A stretch of 64,000 nucleotides of DNA from BOG-224 sp963783505 (GTDB lineage Bacteria; Acidobacteriota; Terriglobia; Bryobacterales; Bryobacteraceae). The stretch covers positions 186,001 through 250,000 of the forward strand of contig CAWAOP010000017.1 of assembly GCA_963783505.1 (NCBI GenBank), written 5' to 3'. How positions within the stretch are numbered: the first letter of the stretch is position 1; the number at the start of each line of letters is the position of its first letter. Position numbers and translations under genes: made by a program. Positions 43,223 to 51,431 of this stretch are shown one piece after another. The notes beneath the pieces are model-generated. The model did no database searches. It was not told where the DNA came from and was given only the letters and a program-made list of their open reading frames with translations.

Positions 43223-43359
43223 TTGTATCAGGGCATGGCTTCAGCCATGCCGAACGATTGAGAGAAACAAGGGCTTTAGCCCCTGACTCTGAGGCAGCGG
43301 CTAAAGCCGGTCCGTTGGTTAGACTTGTACGGCACGCCTAAAGGCATGCCCCGATACAA
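43223..43359. repeat. REPIN/MITE-like element with imperfect 29-bp terminal inverted repeats
   Basis: TTGTATCAGGGCATGGC at 43223-43239 (repeat to 43251) is matched by the inverted sequence ending GGCATGCCCCGATACAA at 43343-43359 (repeat from 43331), with about five mismatches in 29 positions. Each end forms its own small hairpin (GGCATGGCTTCAGCCATGCC on the left). Inside is another inverted pair built on GGGCTTTAGCCC and GGCTAAAGCC. The element fills the gap between two convergent genes. Confidence 0.75.
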
Positions 43360-43406
43360 ACCTTCCCAATTTCGGGACTCGGGCTGATTTGCCCGATGCG
43401 GCCGAC

Positions 43407-44399
43407 CTATTGGATGGCCGCCTCGCCCGTGGCTACGTCGAGCGTCCAATCCTTGGGCGCGCGCAGCGACAGCTTGCCGTCTCCGATCTGAACCGGCATC
43501 CAGAGATAGCGCGAATCCCACTGCGTCCGCGGCCTCCAGATGTCGCCCATAAATATCACGGTGGTCGTCTTGCTTCCCACGACTTTCAGCAGCATCGTGG
43601 ACTGAGATCCGTACGTGTTCGTTTCCGGCGGCGCGATATCCTTGAAATCCGACCACGGCCCTTCCAGGCTCGGCGCCGTTGCGTACTTGTTGGGATTCGG
43701 ATTCCATCCTGTGAGCGCCGATCCGGCCGCGTAATAAAGCCCGTTGTAATGCACGACGGCTCCGCCTTCGAGAGGCGCGCGAATCAGGCTCATGTCTTTC
43801 TCGACGTTCAGATAGTCTTCGGAAAGCCTGGCGATGTGAAACCCTTTGGCCGGGCGGTCCTCGAAGATCAGATATGCCGAGCCGTCGTCGTCAATGAACT
43901 GGCCGATGTCCCGGCTCTCCTGCCCCAGCGGCCGGAAGCTTTTCAGGAATTGGTAATCGCCGTCGATGGTATCCGAAATCGCTACGCCAACCCGTGCCAG
44001 AGCGTATCGCGCGTCGTCAACGTGCATGTACATCACGTATTTCTTGGTCCTGGCGTTATAGAAGACCTTGGGGCGCTCCAGCACGAAGCGCGGCCCCAAA
44101 TCTCCGGGGTCGGCCTGCTTGAGGACCTGATTGCGAAACGTCCAGTGCGCCAGGTCCTTCGAGGAGTAACAAGCCACGTAGCGCTTATTCGGGTCCAGCC
44201 CCTGCGACCGGTCCTCTCCGAACCAGTAGTACGTGTCGCCGAGTTTGACGATGCCGCCGCCGTGCGCCTGAACGTGCTGGCCGCGGTCGTCGGGCCAGAT
44301 ATCGCCGGGCTTGATTGTCTGAGGCCCGGCGGCGATGAGGGCGGTGAGAAGGAGGGCGATGCCAAGAGGCAAGATTCGGACTCCACTGATTTTCTTCAT
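43407..44399 (-). CDS. Secreted GH43-like glycoside hydrolase
   Basis: A 330-aa protein with a signal peptide (about residues 1-25) and repeated five-bladed beta-propeller motifs of the GH43/GH117 type: VQAHGGGIVKLGDTYYWFGEDRSQG, ACYSSKDLAHWTF, RPKVFYNARTKKYVMYMH and DIGQFIDDDGSAYLIFEDR. The order resembles family 43 beta-xylosidase or galactan 1,3-beta-galactosidase proteins, which cleave plant or microbial polysaccharides. The exact substrate is not readable. GAGGT precedes the ATG. Confidence 0.85.
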   Translation of the reverse strand: MKKISGVRILPLGIALLLTALIAAGPQTIKPGDIWPDDRGQHVQAHGGGIVKLGDTYYWFGEDRSQGLDPNKRYVACYSSKDLAHWTFRNQVLKQADPGDLGPRFVLERPKVFYNARTKKYVMYMHVDDARYALARVGVAISDTIDGDYQFLKSFRPLGQESRDIGQFIDDDGSAYLIFEDRPAKGFHIARLSEDYLNVEKDMSLIRAPLEGGAVVHYNGLYYAAGSALTGWNPNPNKYATAPSLEGPWSDFKDIAPPETNTYGSQSTMLLKVVGSKTTTVIFMGDIWRPRTQWDSRYLWMPVQIGDGKLSLRAPKDWTLDVATGEAAIQ

Positions 44400-44454
44400 C
44401 TGTCATGACCTCCTATTGCCGGGATGAGCCAACCTTCCACTGGAAGGGAACGGC

Positions 44455-44535
44455 GGGGCAGGCGGCCGCAAAGATTCACCTGCCCAAGGTTTTGGCGCGC
44501 TTCGCTCGCTGTGCAGCTCTGGAGACCTGCCCCAC
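44455..44535. repeat. Small inverted-repeat element (GGGGCAGG type)
   Basis: GGGGCAGGC at 44455-44463 and CCTGCCCCAC at 44526-44535 are inverted copies around 62 bases. The ends resemble those at 29603-29697 and 30905-30983, suggesting one repeat family. It lies just 3' of the M16 peptidase stop and could act as a terminator hairpin. Confidence 0.5.
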
Positions 44536-44538
44536 TTC

Positions 44539-47284
44539 CTACTGGTACGCGCCGGCCTTCTTGAAGTCCCCGCCTTTGAAAATGCTGAGCGCGGCCGGGT
44601 CCACATGGCGGCGGAAGGCATCGCTTACCTGCGCGGGCGTCAAAGCGGCAACGGCGGCCTCCAACTTCTCGTCCCACAACGCGGTGCGGCCCCATCTTTC
44701 CCGGCTAACCAGCAGACTGGCTATTCCCGTTTCCTCCGCCCGCGACACGGCGTGAGCATCCAGCCAGGCTTTCTTGGCCTTTGCCACTTCGTCGTCCGTG
44801 AAGCCATCCTTCAGCGCCTTGGCGATTTCCTCGCTATATGCCGCTTCCACTTTGGGCACGTTTTGCGGAGCGGCGGTGGCGCTCTCGGTGTAGTAGCCCG
44901 CATCATCCTTGGTGGGCACGGAGAATCCAGCCGACGCTCCGTAGCTGAGGCCCTCCTTGACGCGGATGCGCTCGAACACCCGGGAGGTTGGCGCCCCGCC
45001 AAAGATATAGCTGGCGATTTCCATCGCGGCGTAATCCGGATCGTCGTCCGTCGCCTTCGTGAACATTCGCGCCGCGAAGACCGCATTTTGCTTGTCGGGC
45101 GTTTCGATCTTCGTGTTGACCGGCGGAACGGTCGTGTAGGTGGTCGTGATACGCGCGTAAGGCACGGGGCTCTTCCAGTCGCCGAAGAGTTCCGTCACGA
45201 GCTTTTGCATCTGCGCCGGATCGAACTGGCCGACAATGGCCATCTCACCCTCGCCGACGCCGTAGAACTGGTTATAGAAGTTGCGCGCGTCGTCGAGCGT
45301 CACTTTCTTCGTATCCTCGAGCTCTTCCTCGATGGTGGACGTGTAACGGACGTCCCCGCGCTGGTAACGCGCGTTCATATGGCGGCTCAGTTCCCTCGAA
45401 ACCAGCGAGCTCGGCTCGGTCCGGGTGTTCTCGATGGAGGCGAGGCGCTGTTGCCGAATCTGCTCGAACTCGGCCTCCGGGAACGAGGGCTCGCGCAGCA
45501 ACTCCCGCATCAGCCGTAGCGAATCGGCCAAGGTGGATTCGTAGGTCCGCACGCTGCCGCTCGCGCCGGTCGAGCCGCCGGAAACGCCGATCTGCGCCTT
45601 CAGACGATCCATCTCGTCCTGGATCTGCTGGCGCGTCTTGTTCTTGGTCCCGCGGATCAGCAGCGATCCGGCCATGGACGCCGCCGTCGATTTACCGAAC
45701 AGCGACTTCTCGTCGCCGAACCGCATGCTCAGCAGCGCCACCACCAACCCGCCGCGCGTCTTCTTCGGCATCATCACCAACTTAAGGCCGTTCGGCAGCG
45801 TTGCGCGGATCACTCGCGACTCGATGTTCTTGGGAGTCGGGTCGAATACTTCTCCCTGTTGAACCCCTTCTCCGCCTTTAAAATCCTTGAACCGAGCAAC
45901 GTCGTCCGGCGCGGCCGGTATTTCGGCGCGGTCGGGGGTTTTCTGCGGAATGAACTCGCCCAGCGTCCGATTCGAGGATTTCAGGTACGCCTTGGCCACA
46001 CGCAGGACATCCGCCGGCGTGACCTTCTTCACTTCGTCGCGCTCCAGGAAGAACAAGCGCCAGTCTCCGTCACCGGCGTATCCGCCGAGAGTGAGCCCGA
46101 CGGATTGGGAATTGGTCAGCGTCAGATCGATCCCCTTCTGGATTCTGGCTCTTGGCCCGGTCCACTTCCTCCTGAGTCGGAGGATCGTTCACCACGCCCT
46201 CGACGAGCTTCAGCAAGGTCTGCTGAGCGTCGTCGATGGATTGATCTTCCTTGAGCGAGACGTAGGCCATCGCGTATCCCGGGTCATGCATGCCGTTCGC
46301 TCCGAAGCTCGCGGAGACGGCTTTCTTGGCGTCCACAAGGCCCCTGTAAAGCCGGCCGGACGGTGCGTCGCCGAGAACCTGTGCGAGGACTTCGAGCGCG
46401 GCGCGATCGGGGTGCATCGCCGCCGGAGTGTGATAGAGCGCCATGATGTACTGCATGTCGCCCACCCGGCGGAGAATCACGGAGCGCTCGCCTTCTTGTG
46501 TCGGCTCGGTAGTGTAGGGCTGCGAGAGCGTGCGCTGCGGCTTCGGAATCCGCCCCAGCGTATCCGCGATGAATCCGAGAGCTTTGGGTTCGTCGAACTG
46601 GCCGGCCACAATCGCAACGGCGTCATCCGGTTCGTAATATTTCCGGTAGAACGCTGCCAGGTTGTCGATGGGCACGCGCTCCACGTCGCTGCGCGCGCCA
46701 ATGACGGTCTTGCCATAGTTGTGAAAGTTGTAGGCGGCCGCGAGAACGCGTTCTTCGAGCACGTTGGTGGGGCTGTTCTCTCCGCGCTCCATCTCGTTCC
46801 GGACCACGGGCATCTCGGTATCGAGGTCCTTCTTCTCCATGGTCATGTTGACCATGCGGTCCGCTTCCAGCGTGAGCCCCCAGCGAAGGTTCTCGTCCGA
46901 AGCGGTCAGCGTCTCGAAGTACATGGTCTGGTCGTAATTGGTGGTCCCGTTGAAATTGCCACCGCCGGCATGATCGGTCAGTTCCGCGAAGAGGTTTCTG
47001 CCGGACTTGGTGGTCTTGAACACCATGTGCTCCAACAGGTGAGCCATTCCGGTTTCGCCGTACCCTTCGTTGCGCGAGCCAACCAGGTACACAACGTTAA
47101 TGGTCACCTTGGGTTTTGAGTTGTCGGGAAACAGTACGGCGTGAAGGCCGTTCGGAAAAGCATATTCCGTGATGCCTTCCACCGAGGTCACTTTCTGGAC
47201 GCCTTGAGGCAGCGTCTGAGCGAGGGCCGCAACGACGAGAACAACGATTGCGGCTGGAACGGAGAGATAGCGTTTCAATCGCAT
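44539..47284 (-). CDS. M16 family zinc metallopeptidase, two-repeat secreted type, frameshifted as sequenced
   Basis: The N-terminal frame (47284 to about 46143) has a signal peptide and the inverted zinc motif HLLEH in GETGMAHLLEHMVFKTT (about residues 82-86), plus the distal Glu region VVRNEMERGENS. Near 46143 one extra base breaks the frame. The other frame continues IQKGIDLTLTNSQSVGLTLGG, then FFLERDEVKKVTPADVLRVA, then a second inactive M16 repeat (TLPNGLKLVMMPKKTRGG) to the stop at 44539. The repaired protein has about 915 aa, normal for a pitrilysin-like two-repeat peptidase. Such proteases degrade peptides in the periplasm. A sequence error is more likely than decay. Confidence 0.88.
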
Positions 47285-47457
47285 AACCGCCTTTCAGAAG
47301 AATCTGTCCGATTATAGCGTGGCGGGCTGCGAGCTATCGAAGAGATTAGTTCGAGGAGTGAACGTGAGCTAACGCTGCCTCGGCGTTGACCGGGCGCTGA
47401 GCGCACAGTCTGACGCCTCAGGATCGATAACGCAATGGCTATTCCTTCCGCGCGTCC

Positions 47458-47679
47458 CTATTCGGGAGCGGGTAGATCGCGCGCTTCGGCCTTATGCTCG
47501 AAGTTCGCAGCACGATGCGCGCCATCGCAGAACGGTTTATCGGCCGAAAGCCCGCAACGGCAGAGCCCGATGCGTGTCCTGCCGGCGAGCCCATACGCCT
47601 TACCGCTGCCGTCTTTCAATTCGAAGTCACCCTCGATGCGGAGGGAGCCGTTGTCGCGCACGGTAATTGTCGTCGCCAT
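47458..47679 (-). CDS. CDGSH iron-sulfur domain protein
   Basis: A 73-aa protein with the 2Fe-2S signature CRCGLSADKPFCDGAH (Cys-x-Cys-x2-Ser-x3-Pro-x-Cys-Asp-Gly-x-His). The N-terminal part is a small beta sheet (ITVRDNGSLRIEGDFELKD). These proteins hold a redox-labile cluster; the bacterial single-domain forms have no firm role. The ATG at 47679 (MATTITV) is preferred to a start six codons upstream. Confidence 0.9.
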   Translation of the reverse strand: MATTITVRDNGSLRIEGDFELKDGSGKAYGLAGRTRIGLCRCGLSADKPFCDGAHRAANFEHKAEARDLPAPE

Positions 47680-47738
47680 TATTCGAAATCGTAGCACGCG
47701 TGGCGTGGCAACTTCGCCCCGGGAGGGACGCCGCCGCG

Positions 47739-48800
47739 CTATTTGATTTTCTCCAGCGCCCAGCGCGCATGTTCGGCGACGATTGGGTCGCCGGAAACAG
47801 CCAGGCGTTCGAGCGGATATCTGAACTCCGGCAGGCCGCGATTGCCCATCGCTACAGCCACGTTTCGCAGGAAGCCTGAGTAGCGCGCGCGGGCGACCGG
47901 CGTGCCCCGGAAAAGTGCGTGGAATTCCGTTTCGCCAATTCCGGCCAGCCGGGCCAGGGGCGGAGCCGGTTGCGGCCCCTCCTGTCGCGGCTGGAAACTG
48001 GCGTCAGCCGTCAGCGGCGCCTTGCGGTTCCAGGGGCACACGTCCTGGCAGATATCGCAGCCGAATATGTGCCCGCCAATTCCAGCGCGGCGTTCTTCCG
48101 GGATTGCGCCGCGCAGCTCGATGGTGAAGTAGGAGATGCACAGCCGCGAATCCACGGCATACCCCAGGCCATCCGGGGAGGGAACGATGGCGGCCGTAGG
48201 ACAGGCATCGATGCAGCGGCGGCAGGAGCCGCATCGGTCGGGCGGTGGCAAGTCCAGCTCCAGTTCCAGCGAGACCAGCAACTCTCCGAGAAGGAACCAC
48301 GATCCTCGGCGCTGGTTGATCAGGCAAGTGTTTTTCCCAATCCAGCCGAGGCCGGCCAGACGCGCGTAGGCGCGTTCCAGCAGCGGGGCCGTATCCACCG
48401 CGATCTTGTATTCGAAGGGCGCGCCCGCACGCTCGGTCATCAACGCAGCCAGCCGCTTCAACCCGCGGCTTAGGACGTCGTGGTAGTCCTCGCCCCAGGC
48501 GTAACGCGCAATCCAGGCGAGTTCGGGAGCGCTGTAGCGGGTCGAGTAAGGCCACGGCGTGTTGTAGAGCTTGCCCACGCAAACCACCGACCTCGCGGAG
48601 GGAAGAAGCAATCGCGGGTCGCCGCGGACCTCCGCGCGACGGCCTTCCAGGTAGGCCATTTCGCCGGCGAAACCGGCTTTCAGCCAGGCAGCGTAGCGGG
48701 CGCGATCCAATTCAGGGGCTCCGCGATCGCCGGCGGCGGCGACTCCCGCCAGCTCGAATCCGCAGGCCCGCGCCAGATCGCGGATTTCAGCGGACGTCAA
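47739..48800 (-). CDS. queG: Epoxyqueuosine reductase QueG
   Basis: A 353-aa protein. It has the catalytic Asp region YKIAVDTAPLLERAYA (Asp136), AGLGWIGKNTCLI for cobalamin binding, and two 4Fe-4S motifs, CGSCRRCIDACP (Cys190, 193, 196, 200) and CDICQDVCPWN. QueG reduces epoxyqueuosine to queuosine in tRNA using B12. The ATG overlaps the stop of the MutS-like gene (ATGA). Confidence 0.95.
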   Translation of the reverse strand: MTSAEIRDLARACGFELAGVAAAGDRGAPELDRARYAAWLKAGFAGEMAYLEGRRAEVRGDPRLLLPSARSVVCVGKLYNTPWPYSTRYSAPELAWIARYAWGEDYHDVLSRGLKRLAALMTERAGAPFEYKIAVDTAPLLERAYARLAGLGWIGKNTCLINQRRGSWFLLGELLVSLELELDLPPPDRCGSCRRCIDACPTAAIVPSPDGLGYAVDSRLCISYFTIELRGAIPEERRAGIGGHIFGCDICQDVCPWNRKAPLTADASFQPRQEGPQPAPPLARLAGIGETEFHALFRGTPVARARYSGFLRNVAVAMGNRGLPEFRYPLERLAVSGDPIVAEHARWALEKIK

Positions 48801-50629
48801 ATCTCAAGCCCCACGGAACGCATGAGTTCGAGCGCATTGCTCTTGCGGACCACTCCGGGCCGGAGCATGTAATCGAAGTGAATCCTGCCGTCTTCGATAT
48901 GGTCCTCGAAATGCACGTTGGCGGCGCGGGAGCCAATCCCCTCGGCGACTTCCGCAAGCGCAAGATCGTGCGTCGTCGCGAGGCCTATCGCTCCACGCTC
49001 CACCAGCCTCCGCAAAAGGGCTTCGGCGCCGATGCGCCGGTCGTGCGAGTTGGTGCCTTGCAGGAATTCGTCGATCAGAAAAAGAACCGGAAGGGGGCCG
49101 GTGGTCTTGTCCAGGATCTGGCGCAAGCGCAGCACCTCGGCGTAAAAATGCGAAACGCCGGACTGCAATGAGTCCATCACGTGAATGGAAGCGCCGATGG
49201 CCAGCGGAGAAACACGCAGCCTGCGCGCGCGAACGGGAGCGCCGGCCTGAGCCAGGAGGACGTTCACGCCGAGCGTCCGCAGCAGCGTGCTCTTTCCCGA
49301 CATGTTCGAGCCGCTTACAACCATCAGCCGCAAATCGCCACCAAGCCGCACATCGTTGCGCACCGCGCGGCTCTCCGGGATCAACGGATGGGCGACGCCT
49401 TCGGCCTCCAGCCATGGCCCTTCGGCGGTGAACTCCGGGAACGGATCCGTGGGATGCTCGAATGCGTAGCTGGCCAGCGAGCATAGCGCCTCCATTTCCC
49501 CCACTGCCGCCAGCCAGCGGCGGACCGCCGTGCCGGAATGCCGCCTCCACTCCTCCACTGCGAAGGCCAGATGAGCGCTCCACAGCGCGAAGGGTTCCAG
49601 CAGCCGGACAATAATGTGGTCGCGCGAGTCGAGATATTGCGTGAGCCGGTCTAACCGGCCCAGTCGCTTCGAGGGCGGGTCGCCCGCCGTATCGAGCGAC
49701 GCCCGCAGCGCCGCCAGCAGCGGAGATTGGAACGATTCGCGTTCCAGCCGGACCAGCGTTTCCGAGAGCAGCTTCAGCTCATGGGCCGCTTCATCCACGG
49801 ATTCGATGGCGTGGCGTACGCGCAGCCTGAAGCGGTAGAGGAATATCCCGTTCAGCGCCAGGGCTACGAGAAAGAAGTCGCGCAACAGCGCCGCGGTCGC
49901 GGGCGCCAACTGGAGCGCTCCGATTTGAGCGGCGTCAAACGCGAAAAAGGCAACGAGTCCCGCGAGACCCAGCGCCGTAAGCGCCCATAGCCCCATGCGC
50001 GCTTTGCCGCCGGGGAGATCCGAGGGGGCTTCGCCCCAGGCGGCAAGAGATACCGGGTCTACGCCCGTGCGGGCTTCTTCGGCGACAATCGCCAGGTCCT
50101 CGCGCAAGTCCACGAGGGGCCGAAGTTCCTCCACCGCCGCCTGCCGCTCCATCGCAACGGCCACGCTGGCCGGTTCGAGCAGCCAGCGCGCCAGCGTATC
50201 TTCCCCGATATGCGTCCGGGCGCGGCAAAGCAACTCGAATAGCGAGCCCTTGCCGAAGAGGTCAAGGTCCTGCGCGTAAAGGTGAGCGGCGTCCAAGTAG
50301 CTCTCGCCGGTCGCGCCGGAACCGTGCCAGGAGCCATCCAGCCGCGCCAGCCCGCGCTCGTAAAACGCCGCCGCACGGCGCCGCCGATCGAGGCCGCGCA
50401 GCAGGCGCTCATGAATCACCACGAGCGCCACAAAGGCAGCCGCGGGGATGGCGGCCCAAAGCACGCTCAGCGCGTGTGACGTGAGCGCCGCAAGGATCAA
50501 ACCGACGGCCGTAACGGCCGCCACCAGACGCCAGTGCCCGAATGTGCGATGCAACCGCTCGCGCGCCGCGATATCGGCGCGCCGCTCGCTCAGCCGTTCG
50601 GAGTACAGCGTATGCGGATCGGGAAGCAT
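48797..50629 (-). CDS. Membrane-anchored MutS family ATPase
   Basis: A protein of about 610 aa. Two transmembrane helices near residues 37-70 and another pair around 215-260 (GLWALTALGLAGLVAFFAF and so on) are joined to a helical lever region. The C-terminal MutS ATPase domain has Walker A VVSGSNMSGKSTLLRTLG (about 436-446), Walker B LFLIDEFLQGTNS and the following RGAIGLATTHDLALAE. The mismatch-recognition domain of MutS is absent, so it is not a standard repair protein; DNA or other binding at the membrane is unknown. The ATG at 50629 (MLPDPHTLYSERL) is preferred to one at 50644. Couples with queG downstream. Confidence 0.85.
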   Translation of the reverse strand: MLPDPHTLYSERLSERRADIAARERLHRTFGHWRLVAAVTAVGLILAALTSHALSVLWAAIPAAAFVALVVIHERLLRGLDRRRRAAAFYERGLARLDGSWHGSGATGESYLDAAHLYAQDLDLFGKGSLFELLCRARTHIGEDTLARWLLEPASVAVAMERQAAVEELRPLVDLREDLAIVAEEARTGVDPVSLAAWGEAPSDLPGGKARMGLWALTALGLAGLVAFFAFDAAQIGALQLAPATAALLRDFFLVALALNGIFLYRFRLRVRHAIESVDEAAHELKLLSETLVRLERESFQSPLLAALRASLDTAGDPPSKRLGRLDRLTQYLDSRDHIIVRLLEPFALWSAHLAFAVEEWRRHSGTAVRRWLAAVGEMEALCSLASYAFEHPTDPFPEFTAEGPWLEAEGVAHPLIPESRAVRNDVRLGGDLRLMVVSGSNMSGKSTLLRTLGVNVLLAQAGAPVRARRLRVSPLAIGASIHVMDSLQSGVSHFYAEVLRLRQILDKTTGPLPVLFLIDEFLQGTNSHDRRIGAEALLRRLVERGAIGLATTHDLALAEVAEGIGSRAANVHFEDHIEDGRIHFDYMLRPGVVRKSNALELMRSVGLEI

Positions 50630-51010
50630 TGGGCCTAACCCCAATTCTCTCTCGGATTGTCCCAGCGTTGAATGCGACGCCGGCCTCCGGTCGGTCCATT
50701 GCGTCGCAAGAAATCGAACGCGGAGTCGCGGGGGCGCGGAGTTTTCTTGAGTGCCTCCGCGATCTCGGCTCCCTCGGCGGGCGAACCGTTGGGGTGAGGG
50801 GATTCGCCAGAAGGGCGCCGGACGTCTTTCGCGGCCTGTGGTGCACCCGGACGCGCGCGCCGGGCTCAGGGGGCTCCCCGCAGAGGCCGCAAAGGGGTTC
50901 TAACTCGATTCTTTTCGGCGTCTCAGCGCCTCGGCGGTGGATCTGGATTTTGCCTTGCGTACGGATTACGGACCAACCAGCCCTCGGGCTCCACATGTTA
51001 TATTGCGGTC
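50630..51010. other. Intergenic region between MutS-like gene and nuoA
   Basis: These 381 bases separate divergent genes, so both promoters should lie within. I see no clear -35/-10 pair; no ORF has family features. Short GC-rich inverted patches occur (for example around 50917-50935, GGCGTCTCAGCGCCTCGGCGG), of the kind scattered through this genome. Confidence 0.3.
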
Positions 51011-51367
51011 ATGCCGGGGCCGTACATCCCGATTCTGATCTTCCTTGTAATCGCCATCGCGTTTCCCCTTGTGTGCTTGGGATTGGCTAAGCTGATTCGG
51101 CCTTCCGCGCCGACCATTACTAAGCTCGAAGCCTACGAGTGCGGAATCAAGGCGGCTTCCGATTCGCGCGGGCGCTACACGGTCCGTTTTTACATCATCG
51201 CGATTCTCTTCGTCATATTCGACGTGGAGACGATCTTCCTCTACCCGTGGGCCGTCCGCTACAAGCTGATGGGCTGGTTCGGCGTAGCGGAAGTAGCCGT
51301 CTTTCTTGCGGTCCTGGCCGTGGGGTATATCTGGGCCTACAAGAAGGGCGCCTTCGAGTGGGTCTAG
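51011..51367 (+). CDS. nuoA: NADH-quinone oxidoreductase subunit A
   Basis: A 118-aa membrane protein with three helices: PILIFLVIAIAFPLVCLGLA, the second within RFYIIAILFVIFDVETIFLYPW, and the third VAVFLAVLAVGYIWAYKKGAFEW. The conserved loop EAYECGIKAA (with its Cys) between helices 1 and 2 is diagnostic. NuoA is part of the quinone-binding region of complex I. The gene stands alone; nuoB and the others do not follow, which is unusual, and nuoI lies separately at 57411-57911. Confidence 0.93.
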   Translation: MPGPYIPILIFLVIAIAFPLVCLGLAKLIRPSAPTITKLEAYECGIKAASDSRGRYTVRFYIIAILFVIFDVETIFLYPWAVRYKLMGWFGVAEVAVFLAVLAVGYIWAYKKGAFEWV

Positions 51368-51431
51368 CCAGCCGGGCCGGCCTTTCCACGCTTCATTTTG
51401 AGAATCTCCCGCAACCCACTACCATAGAAGC

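Noticed and set aside
44405..45519. Plus-strand frames opposite the M16 peptidase
   Set aside because: They mirror a clearly conserved minus-strand gene and have no features of their own.
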